Below are positions 1 to 5,141 of a stretch of DNA of 7,165 bases, one piece after another. Positions within the stretch are counted from its first letter, which is position 1. Each line of letters starts with the position of its first letter. Below the pieces are notes generated by a model. The model was not told the DNA's origin and ran no database searches. It saw only the letters and a list, made by a program, of their open reading frames with translations. The translations under genes and the position numbers were made by a program. The stretch is from an uncultured Flavobacteriales bacterium (lineage in GTDB: Bacteria; Bacteroidota; Bacteroidia; Flavobacteriales; Crocinitomicaceae): the NCBI GenBank assembly GCA_946886545.1, contig CAMPIU010000153.1:1-7165 (forward strand), given 5' to 3'.

Positions 1-537
1 TAAATAACCTGTCGGATTTCCAGGGTTACAAATAACAATTGCTTTTGTTTTTGATGTGATCTTTGCTTCAATTTCAGAAACCGGAGGCAAAGCAAATCCT
101 GTTTCAATAGTAGAAGTAACCGGAACAACCGTTAAACCGGCAGTTACTGCAAAACCATTGTAGTTTGCGTAAAATGGTTCAGGAATGATTACTTCATCTC
201 CCGGATTACAGGTAGTCATGAATCCAAAGATCAGTGCTTCAGATCCTCCTGTAGTGATTATGATATCTTCTGTATTTACCGGAAGACCTCCTTTTCTATA
301 TGTTTCAGCAAGTTTGGTTCTGTAAGACTCAAATCCTGCAGAATGACTGTATTCAATTACTTTATGATCAAAATTACGAATAGCATCTAAAGCTACCTGT
401 GGTGTTTCAATATCCGGTTGACCGATATTCAGGTGATAAACAGTTTTTCCGGCTTTTTTAGCTTTTTCAGCATAAGGAACCAATTTACGAATTGGTGATG
501 CTGGCATGTCAATGGCTTTTTGGGCAATTTTTGGCAT
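1..537 (-). CDS. Class I PLP-dependent aminotransferase (aspartate aminotransferase-like), N-terminal part
   Basis: The reverse strand reads open for 179 codons from an ATG at 537-535 and runs off the window at base 1, so the C-terminal half is missing. Seen: an N-terminal MPASPIRKL segment, the substrate-binding segment LNIGQPDIETP at about residues 37-47, the cofactor-phosphate region TTGGSEALIFG at about 99-109, PEPFYANYNGF at about 125-135, and NPGNPTG close to the edge. These are hallmarks of fold-type I class I aminotransferases (AspC/AAT family). They use pyridoxal phosphate to move an amino group between an amino acid and a 2-oxoacid in the cytoplasm. The PLP-binding lysine would lie outside the window, so activity cannot be judged and the exact substrate is unknown. 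The gene is divergent from the lipoprotein gene and is unlikely to belong to the sulfur operon. The family call is firm; the aspartate preference is only an inference. Confidence 0.93.
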   Translation of the reverse strand, partial: MPKIAQKAIDMPASPIRKLVPYAEKAKKAGKTVYHLNIGQPDIETPQVALDAIRNFDHKVIEYSHSAGFESYRTKLAETYRKGGLPVNTEDIIITTGGSEALIFGFMTTCNPGDEVIIPEPFYANYNGFAVTAGLTVVPVTSTIETGFALPPVSEIEAKITSKTKAIVICNPGNPTGYL

Positions 538-560
538 TTCTTTCTTTATTTTGAGGACAA

Positions 561-568
561 CAAAAGTA
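561..568 (-). promoter_or_regulatory. Bacteroidota-type -7 promoter element for the aminotransferase gene
   Basis: On the minus strand these bases read TACTTTTG, an exact match to the phylum's -7 consensus TAnnTTTG. The element ends 23 bases before the aminotransferase ATG, which would give a short 5' leader. I see no clear TTG at the expected -33 distance, so the promoter call rests on the -7 box and its position. Confidence 0.5.
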
Positions 569-611
569 CAGGAAATGTTGACATATGCATAAAAATCCTA
601 ATTTTTACCCC

Positions 612-1385
612 ATGAAAACAATAGGTATTTTACTTCTGAGTGGATTATTGACAGGTGCTTGCTCGGAATCTGCCAGGCCGGAAAATTCTGAGCCTGCAAA
701 ACTTTCTGAAGAAATTGATACGGATAATGAGAAAAAAGAAACGAAACTACCGATTTCCACGGGAAAAATGATCCTTCATAAAGGAGATACTTTGGTGAGT
801 GTGGATTATTTTAATAAAAATATCTGGTGGGAACTTAAATATGCTACAAAAAATAATTTCATGCACCGTGTTTTGTATGATACGCTCAACAAAGTGTATG
901 TTCAAATAGATGTGGCCAGAAGATTGGCGAAATCCCAGGAATATCTGACAGGAAGAAATGCTAATTATCATTTATTGGTTTACGATGGATTAAGACCTTC
1001 GAGTGTTCAATGGGAAATGTGGAATGCACTGGATACGATTCCTGTTTTGGAAAGAGGAAGGTTTGTGAGTAATCCGAGAAATGGAAGTGTTCACAATTAC
1101 GGTGCGGCTGTTGATCTGACTATTTGTAACCAGGTACGAAAACCTTTGGATATGGGGGCGGGGTATGATGATATCCGAAAGATAGCCTATCCGTCATTGG
1201 AATCTGAATTTTTGGCAAAAGGTGAAATCACGCAACAACAAATTGACAACCGCAAATTACTTCGGAGAGCTTTGAAAAGCCAGGGTTTTTCGAATATTCC
1301 TACCGAGTGGTGGCATTTCAATGCTTTCCCAAGACCGGTTGTGAAGGCAAGATATCAGCTTGTGACAAATGAACTAACAGAATGA
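612..1385 (+). CDS. VanX-like D-alanyl-D-alanine dipeptidase (peptidase M15D), predicted lipoprotein
   Basis: This is a zinc metallopeptidase expected to cleave D-Ala-D-Ala and so take part in peptidoglycan turnover. Numbering from the upstream ATG at 585, visible motifs are YDGLRPSS (133-140, with the conserved substrate-contacting Arg137), SVHNYGAAVD (168-177, the SxHxxGxAxD zinc motif with His170 and Asp177), and EWWH (241-244, catalytic Glu241 and zinc ligand His244). All expected catalytic residues are present. I prefer the ATG at 612 because it gives a compact lipoprotein signal: MK, a hydrophobic stretch, then LTGAC with the acylatable Cys as residue 17. Starting at 585 adds nine residues and is possible. 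The cell-envelope location fits digestion of peptidoglycan fragments. There are no vanHA-type resistance genes nearby, so a housekeeping role is more likely than vancomycin resistance. It ends 38 bases before the Rrf2 gene. Confidence 0.9.
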   Translation: MKTIGILLLSGLLTGACSESARPENSEPAKLSEEIDTDNEKKETKLPISTGKMILHKGDTLVSVDYFNKNIWWELKYATKNNFMHRVLYDTLNKVYVQIDVARRLAKSQEYLTGRNANYHLLVYDGLRPSSVQWEMWNALDTIPVLERGRFVSNPRNGSVHNYGAAVDLTICNQVRKPLDMGAGYDDIRKIAYPSLESEFLAKGEITQQQIDNRKLLRRALKSQGFSNIPTEWWHFNAFPRPVVKARYQLVTNELTE

Positions 1386-1392
1386 TTTTTTA

Positions 1393-1412
1393 ACTCCTAT
1401 TAAATTAGTAGT
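1393..1412 (+). promoter_or_regulatory. Inverted repeat overlapping the Rrf2 promoter, candidate autoregulatory operator
   Basis: The half-sites ACTCCTA (1393-1399) and TAGTAGT (1406-1412) are inverted copies with one mismatch, separated by six A/T bases (1400-1405). The repeat runs into the -7 box of the Rrf2 gene, where a bound dimer would block RNA polymerase. Rrf2-family proteins usually bind AT-rich dyads and often repress their own gene. A related 21-base element lies at 1900-1920 on the other strand. Operator function is inferred from position and symmetry. Confidence 0.5.
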
Positions 1413-1419
1413 ATATTTG
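1412..1419 (+). promoter_or_regulatory. -7 promoter element of the Rrf2 gene
   Basis: TATATTTG is an exact match to the Bacteroidota -7 consensus TAnnTTTG. It ends only four bases before the ATG at 1424, so the transcript would start at or next to the start codon and would be leaderless or nearly so. No TTG is visible at the -33 distance, which may mean a weak or regulated promoter. Confidence 0.5.
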
Positions 1420-1423
1420 ATTC

Positions 1424-1879
1424 ATGATTCCGAAGAGATCCAAATATGCCATTCAGGCCTTGAAGTGTTTAGCGAAAGTATATCGTGATAAAGGACACTT
1501 ATCCATTGCGACTATTGCGGAAAAAGAAAAGATTCCCCGGAAGTTCCTGGAAGCAATCCTGCTGCAATTGCGAAATGGTGGTATGGTTGGAAGCAAAATG
1601 GGAGCGAATGGCGGATATTTCCTCATTAAACACCCGGATGAAATCGTGCTGAGCAGTATCATTCGGGAAACCGGCGGACCAATCGCTCTATTACCTTGTG
1701 TAAGCTTAAATTTCTATGAAGAATGTGTCGAATGTCCGCATGAAGATTTGTGTGGATTGCATGATGTAATGCTTGAAGTGCGTGAAGCAAGTATCCATAT
1801 TTTATCAAAAACAAGTTTGGCAGATTTAATTTTACGTGAAAAAAAATTAGCGAGAAAAGCTGAAAGTAAGCGTAAATAG
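1424..1879 (+). CDS. Rrf2-family transcriptional regulator with probable Fe-S ligands
   Basis: The 151-residue length is normal for the Rrf2 family (IscR, NsrR, CymR). The N-terminal winged helix-turn-helix covers about residues 1-75: YAIQALKCLA at the start, recognition-helix region IPRKFLEAILLQLRNGG (37-53), and the wing with GANGGYFL (60-67), a Rrf2 signature. A cysteine cluster follows: Cys92, Cys101, Cys104, Cys110 and His113. The spacing Cys104-x5-Cys110-x2-His113 copies the C-x5-C-x2-H part of IscR, so an iron-sulfur cluster is likely. The C-terminus is basic. The gene lies directly upstream of the sulfite reductase operon in the same direction, and related operator-like elements lie in both promoter regions. 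This suggests it controls the operon and itself. Whether it senses Fe-S status, a sulfur metabolite or redox is not shown. Confidence 0.92.
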   Translation: MIPKRSKYAIQALKCLAKVYRDKGHLSIATIAEKEKIPRKFLEAILLQLRNGGMVGSKMGANGGYFLIKHPDEIVLSSIIRETGGPIALLPCVSLNFYEECVECPHEDLCGLHDVMLEVREASIHILSKTSLADLILREKKLARKAESKRK

Positions 1880-1899
1880 TGATTTTTTTATGTTTTAAT

Positions 1900-1920
1900 T
1901 CCTACTTGTTCGATGGGAGT
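1900..1920 (-). promoter_or_regulatory. Candidate Rrf2 operator upstream of the sulfite reductase operon promoter
   Basis: Read on the minus strand, this 21-base element matches the element at 1393-1413 at 15 of 21 positions. The shared core is ACTCCyAT, two variable bases, AA, two variable bases, AGTAG, one variable base, A. It ends 24 bases before the -33 TTG of the operon promoter. That position suits an activator or an upstream co-operator better than a simple repressor site. The comparison was made by eye, so the chance level is not quantified. Confidence 0.4.
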
Positions 1921-1944
1921 AATGGAAAATAGTTTTAGTTTTCC

Positions 1945-1975
1945 TTGTTCATTTAAAATTCTGCCCTTTACTTTG
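1945..1975 (+). promoter_or_regulatory. Bacteroidota-type promoter of the sulfite reductase operon
   Basis: A -33 TTG at 1945-1947 and a -7 element TTACTTTG at 1968-1975 are separated by 20 bases, inside the usual range for this phylum. The -7 box matches TAnnTTTG at seven of eight positions. Transcription should start at about 1979-1982, about 16-19 bases before the leader peptide ATG. The placement just ahead of the leader ORF and attenuator supports the call. Confidence 0.6.
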
Positions 1976-1997
1976 CACTATCAAAATAAAAACAACG

Positions 1998-2069
1998 ATG
2001 AATCAAAAGAACTTCATGCTTCATATACAGATGTGCTGTATGCCTGAAAAGGTATTGCGGAAGGAATAG
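1998..2069 (+). CDS. Leader peptide with tandem Cys codons (attenuator control peptide)
   Basis: A 23-codon ORF starts with ATG at 1998 and ends with TAG at 2067-2069, just after a recognisable promoter and before an intrinsic terminator. The centre of the peptide reads HIQMCCMPEK, with Cys codons TGC and TGT at 2034-2039 flanked by Met codons. Two adjacent Cys codons in a 23-residue peptide are unusual. The peptide precedes a sulfite reductase operon whose end product feeds cysteine synthesis. By analogy with the trp and his leaders, its translation rather than its product is likely the function: the ribosome would stall at the Cys codons when charged tRNA-Cys is scarce. The two Met codons leave open a methionine input. 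No Shine-Dalgarno sequence is seen, as is usual in this phylum. Confidence 0.72.
   Translation: MNQKNFMLHIQMCCMPEKVLRKE
2025..2055 (+). repeat. Two mutually exclusive small hairpins over the Cys codons of the leader
   Basis: ATACAG (2025-2030) pairs perfectly with CTGTAT (2036-2041), enclosing part of the Cys codon pair. ATGCCT (2040-2045) pairs with AGGTAT (2050-2055) across a GAAA tetraloop, with one G-U pair. The two hairpins share bases 2040-2041, so they cannot both be complete. They could be the pause hairpin or the competing early structure of the attenuator. This is inferred from pairing only. Confidence 0.4.
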
Positions 2070-2105
2070 TTATAAATTAACAATGAGTTATGACCCTTCT
2101 TCCGT
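2057..2105 (+). promoter_or_regulatory. Antiterminator pairing of the cysteine attenuator
   Basis: Bases 2057-2065 (GCGGAAGGA) can form nine pairs, two of them G-U, with 2097-2105 (TTCTTCCGT). The downstream strand is most of the 5' arm of the terminator at 2094-2104, so the two helices exclude each other. The upstream strand lies at the end of the leader ORF. A ribosome stalled at the Cys codons (2034-2039) would leave it free, while one at the stop codon (2067-2069) would cover it. This is the geometry needed for ribosome-mediated attenuation. Confidence 0.65.
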
Positions 2106-2127
2106 TTCTGCGGGAGAAGGGTTTTTT
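2093..2127 (+). terminator. Intrinsic terminator (attenuator) ahead of the sulfite reductase operon
   Basis: The arms at 2094-2104 (CCCTTCTTCCG) and 2111-2121 (CGGGAGAAGGG) form an 11-pair stem with a single G-U pair and a six-base loop. Six T residues at 2122-2127 follow, and A2093 can pair with the first T. It lies between the leader peptide and the first operon gene, 18 bases before that gene's ATG. Its 5' arm overlaps the antiterminator helix, so it should work as a conditional terminator. Confidence 0.85.
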
Positions 2128-2145
2128 ATTTAGCAAAAAGAAATA

Positions 2146-3018
2146 ATGAAAAAAGTATATATAAACGAATACGGTCCAAGAGTTTCAGCTGCGGTTTATG
2201 GTTTTTGGAGATGGACGGAAGAAGATCTGTCAGAAACAGAGAAGTTTGAAGAGGTGGTTTTGTTTACACGGGAATTGGGGATCAATACCTATGATTTAAG
2301 TTCGGTTGGAGGACAATTGGAAACCCAGTTCGGGAAATTGATTGAATCAGGTGTAATTGATCAGTCTGAATTGATTCTTTCCACGAAAGTAGGACGACGG
2401 GAATATTCGGGAGCTTATGGAAGTGGAATTTATTATGATTTGAGTCCGCAACACATTACCAAAAGTGTAGAAGACTCATTGAGTCGCCTGAAACGTGATA
2501 AAATTGATATTCTCATCCTGGAGAATTTTGATTTCCTTTCAAATTTCGAACAAACTGCGTCTGCTTTGTTGAAATTGCAGCGAAGCGGAAAGATTTCGTA
2601 TATCGGAGTTTCGAATTTTAATGTGTTTCAGCAACGTCTGCTTTCGGCTTCACTTTCACAACCTATTATTACCAATCACCTGGAGTTAAATCTCTTACAG
2701 ACAGAAGCGTTGCATGATGGAAGATTTGATTTTATCCGAGAGCAACATAGCCGTGCTTTAGCTTTTTCTCCTTTGGCTGATGGCCGGATTTTGTTGGGTG
2801 AAGATGCTCAGGCTGTTAAGCTGCGCCTGGCATTAATAGAAATTGGCAAAAAGTATGAGGCAAATGTGGAACAAATAGCGGTTGCCTGGTTGAATAAATT
2901 GGGTGCTCTTCCAATCATTGGAAGTAAAGAAAAACGCCGGATTCAAAATGCGGCAACAGCTCATACTTTCGAAATTTCCCAGGAAGATTGGTACTTTCTC
3001 TACAATGCAACGAAATAA
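2146..3018 (+). CDS. Aldo/keto reductase-like protein, degenerate catalytic tetrad
   Basis: The 290-residue protein has the (beta/alpha)8 aldo/keto reductase fold signature and resembles E. coli YdhF-type proteins. Seen: FTRELGINTYDLSS (40-53), LSTKVGR (78-84), SPQHITKSVEDSLSRL (100-115), SGKISYIGVSNFN near the middle, and a C-terminal PIIGSKEKRRIQNA segment that in the family contacts the NADPH phosphate and adenine. The usual Asp-Tyr-Lys-His tetrad is mostly gone. Where YdhF has DHADIYGG, this protein has DLSSVGG, losing the Asp and Tyr. Lys81 is kept. The His of LLLIHRPD is Glu126 here (LILENFD). Classical carbonyl reduction is therefore doubtful, although nucleotide binding may persist. 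It is the first gene after the attenuator and ends two bases before the sulfite reductase gene, so a link to sulfite reduction is likely, but its role is unknown. The start is the first ATG after the terminator, behind an A-rich stretch. Confidence 0.88.
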   Translation: MKKVYINEYGPRVSAAVYGFWRWTEEDLSETEKFEEVVLFTRELGINTYDLSSVGGQLETQFGKLIESGVIDQSELILSTKVGRREYSGAYGSGIYYDLSPQHITKSVEDSLSRLKRDKIDILILENFDFLSNFEQTASALLKLQRSGKISYIGVSNFNVFQQRLLSASLSQPIITNHLELNLLQTEALHDGRFDFIREQHSRALAFSPLADGRILLGEDAQAVKLRLALIEIGKKYEANVEQIAVAWLNKLGALPIIGSKEKRRIQNAATAHTFEISQEDWYFLYNATK

Positions 3019-3020
3019 GC

Positions 3021-5138
3021 ATGGAAAGTTTCAGAACAGAGTACGAGCATCAGGTTGAAGCAAAAAAACTACAGGTTGAAAATGACATTCTGGAGTTGGG
3101 TGATAAAATTGCAGCTTTCAAAGACGGGAAAATTCCGGATGACAAATTTCGCTCTTTGAGATTGGCCCGAGGAGTTTATGGTCAGCGTCAATTGGGGGTT
3201 CAAATGATTCGAATCAAGCTTCCTTATGGAAAAGTAACTTCGAATCAATTGCGAAGAATAGCGCAGGTAAGTGATGAATACAGCACAGGAAGATTGCACA
3301 TTACAACCCGGCAGGATATTCAGATTCACCACGTTTCTTTAGACCGGACACCGCAACTGTGGGCAGATTTGGAAAAAGACGATGTAACTTTAAGGGAAGC
3401 TTGTGGAAACACTGTTCGAAATGTAACGGCAAGCGATAATGCAGGGATTAACCCGGAAGAATTATTTGATGTGACTCCTTACGCGGAACAGGTTTTTCAG
3501 TATTTTTTGAGAAAACCCTTTGCCCAGGAATTGGGTCGGAAAATTAAAATTGCTTTTAGCTCGGATGACCGGGATGATGCATTTACTTTCATCCACGATT
3601 TTGGATTTATTCCACGTATTGAATTGGATGTAAAAGGATTTAAAGTCTTGATCGGAGGTGGATTGGGTGCGCAACCATTTTTAGCTCATGTGGCTTATGA
3701 GTTTCTGCCCGCGGATGAACTGATTCCTTTCATTGAAGCCTCCATTCGCGTTTTTGATCGCCATGGTGAACGAAACAGCAGAAACAAGGCCCGGATGAAA
3801 TACCTGATTTCTAAAATTGGCTTGGAAACTTTTTTAGACCTGGTGAAACAAGAAAAAACAGCTGTTCAATATCATTTACAGGGAGATCAGCTAAAGTCGA
3901 CGGACACATTTGAATATAAAGAACTTGCTTCAATTGAACAAGACAAATTATTTACGGATGACTTAGATTACAATCAATGGATTCGAACCAATGTTTCTCT
4001 TCAGAAACAAGCCGGTTATTTGGCGGTTTATGTCAAAGTTCCATTAGGAGATTTTTACACGGATCAGGCACGCTCGTTAGCTTATTTGCTGGATAGTTTA
4101 AATCTTCCGGAATTGCGTTTTACCATTAATCAAAACATCCAATTAAGAGGAATAAGACCCGAACAGCTGCAAATAATTTATTCGCAATTATCACAATTGA
4201 ATTTGATTGGATCAGGGTATGGAGGACTGGCGGATATCACTGTTTGTCCGGGGACGGATACCTGTAACCTGGGAATTTCGAACAGTACCAATGTTGCGCT
4301 GGAGCTGGAATCATTTATCCGGATAAATTACCCGAAACTGATTGAGGAAACGGGAATTAGTATCAAAATCAGCGGTTGTATGAATTCCTGCGGACAACAT
4401 GGCTTGGCTCATATTGGTTTTCATGGGAGTTCTATTAAAACCAAAGGTGGAACTCTTCCAGCTATGCAGGGATTGCTGGGTGGTGGAAAAACAGGAGCCG
4501 GTACCGGAAGAATTGCTGAAAAAGTAATTAAGGTTCCCAGCAAACGAGTTTTGAAAGTTGTTCAGGTGATTTTGGATGATTACCTCCAATTCCATGAAAA
4601 TGAGGAAGAATTCAATGCTTATTATGATAAACGGGGAAATACCTATTTCTACAATTTGTTGAAACCGTTAACGGATTTAGAGCAAGTAAATTCAGAGGAA
4701 TATCTGGATTGGGGACAAGATGAGCGTTTTGCAACTGCAATCGGAGTTGGAGAATGTGCCGGGGTGATTATCGACTTAGTAGCAACCTTGTTTTTTGACG
4801 CAGAAGAAAAGCTGTCTTCAGCGCATGAAGCATTGATGGAAAAACGTTTTGCGGACGCAATTTATTACGGATATGCCGCAGGAATCCATTCTGCGAAAGC
4901 GAAACTGATTGAAAAGGGAATCAGATGCAATTCACAACATGGAATTCTAACTGATTTCGACGCTCATTTAGGGACTGATTTCGGTTATTCCGGGAAGAAT
5001 AGTTTCAGTGAATTCATTTTGAAGATCAACAAAGAAAAGGCCTCAAAATCCTTTGCGCACCAATATGTGAGTGAAATAGAAAGATTGATTCTTCGACTAC
5101 GCTCCATTGACAGTGAGACAGTAACCAATAAAAATTAA
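3021..5138 (+). CDS. Siroheme/4Fe-4S sulfite (nitrite) reductase with C-terminal HEPN-like domain
   Basis: The 705-residue protein reduces sulfite to sulfide with six electrons in assimilatory sulfur metabolism. Domain order: ferredoxin-like half-domain at about 60-125 with the siroheme-contact motif RLHITTRQDIQIHH (91-104); first siroheme domain with GNTVRNVTASDNAG; second ferredoxin-like half-domain at about 345-405; and a 4Fe-4S/siroheme-ligating domain with Cys409-x5-Cys415 and Cys453-x3-Cys457. All four cluster cysteines are present. About 130 extra residues (570-700) follow, helical and HEPN-like (AIYYGYAAGIHSAKAKLIEKG). The ATG at 3021 is chosen because an ATG at 2988 would overlap the preceding gene by 31 bases and add an unrelated MVLSLQCNEIS. 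The neighbouring siroheme genes, the sulfur transporter domain and a Cys-codon leader favour sulfite over nitrite as substrate. No CysJ flavoprotein is encoded here, so the electron donor is probably ferredoxin or an unknown partner. Confidence 0.93.
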   Translation: MESFRTEYEHQVEAKKLQVENDILELGDKIAAFKDGKIPDDKFRSLRLARGVYGQRQLGVQMIRIKLPYGKVTSNQLRRIAQVSDEYSTGRLHITTRQDIQIHHVSLDRTPQLWADLEKDDVTLREACGNTVRNVTASDNAGINPEELFDVTPYAEQVFQYFLRKPFAQELGRKIKIAFSSDDRDDAFTFIHDFGFIPRIELDVKGFKVLIGGGLGAQPFLAHVAYEFLPADELIPFIEASIRVFDRHGERNSRNKARMKYLISKIGLETFLDLVKQEKTAVQYHLQGDQLKSTDTFEYKELASIEQDKLFTDDLDYNQWIRTNVSLQKQAGYLAVYVKVPLGDFYTDQARSLAYLLDSLNLPELRFTINQNIQLRGIRPEQLQIIYSQLSQLNLIGSGYGGLADITVCPGTDTCNLGISNSTNVALELESFIRINYPKLIEETGISIKISGCMNSCGQHGLAHIGFHGSSIKTKGGTLPAMQGLLGGGKTGAGTGRIAEKVIKVPSKRVLKVVQVILDDYLQFHENEEEFNAYYDKRGNTYFYNLLKPLTDLEQVNSEEYLDWGQDERFATAIGVGECAGVIIDLVATLFFDAEEKLSSAHEALMEKRFADAIYYGYAAGIHSAKAKLIEKGIRCNSQHGILTDFDAHLGTDFGYSGKNSFSEFILKINKEKASKSFAHQYVSEIERLILRLRSIDSETVTNKN

Positions 5139-5141
5139 AAA

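Noticed and set aside
547..553. TATTTTG as a plus-strand -7 promoter for the dipeptidase gene.
   Set aside because: It is one base short of the consensus, and no -33 TTG stands at an acceptable distance. The evidence is too weak to list as a feature.
612..1385. Vancomycin resistance determinant (VanX).
   Set aside because: The family match is real, but no vanH, vanA or vanRS genes are nearby, and this looks like a Gram-negative lipoprotein. A peptidoglycan turnover role is more likely.
2083..2133. A second 16-codon ORF running through the terminator stem.
   Set aside because: It has no amino-acid bias, it lies within the hairpin sequence, and the upstream Cys-rich ORF explains the leader better. 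It is a chance ORF.
1976..2145. SAM or other metabolite riboswitch in the leader.
   Set aside because: The leader is short, and I see no conserved riboswitch core. The helices and Cys codons fit ribosome-mediated attenuation instead.
2988..3020. Upstream ATG extending the sulfite reductase by 11 residues.
   Set aside because: It overlaps the AKR gene, and the added residues are unrelated to the family N-terminus. The ATG at 3021 directly follows the AKR stop.
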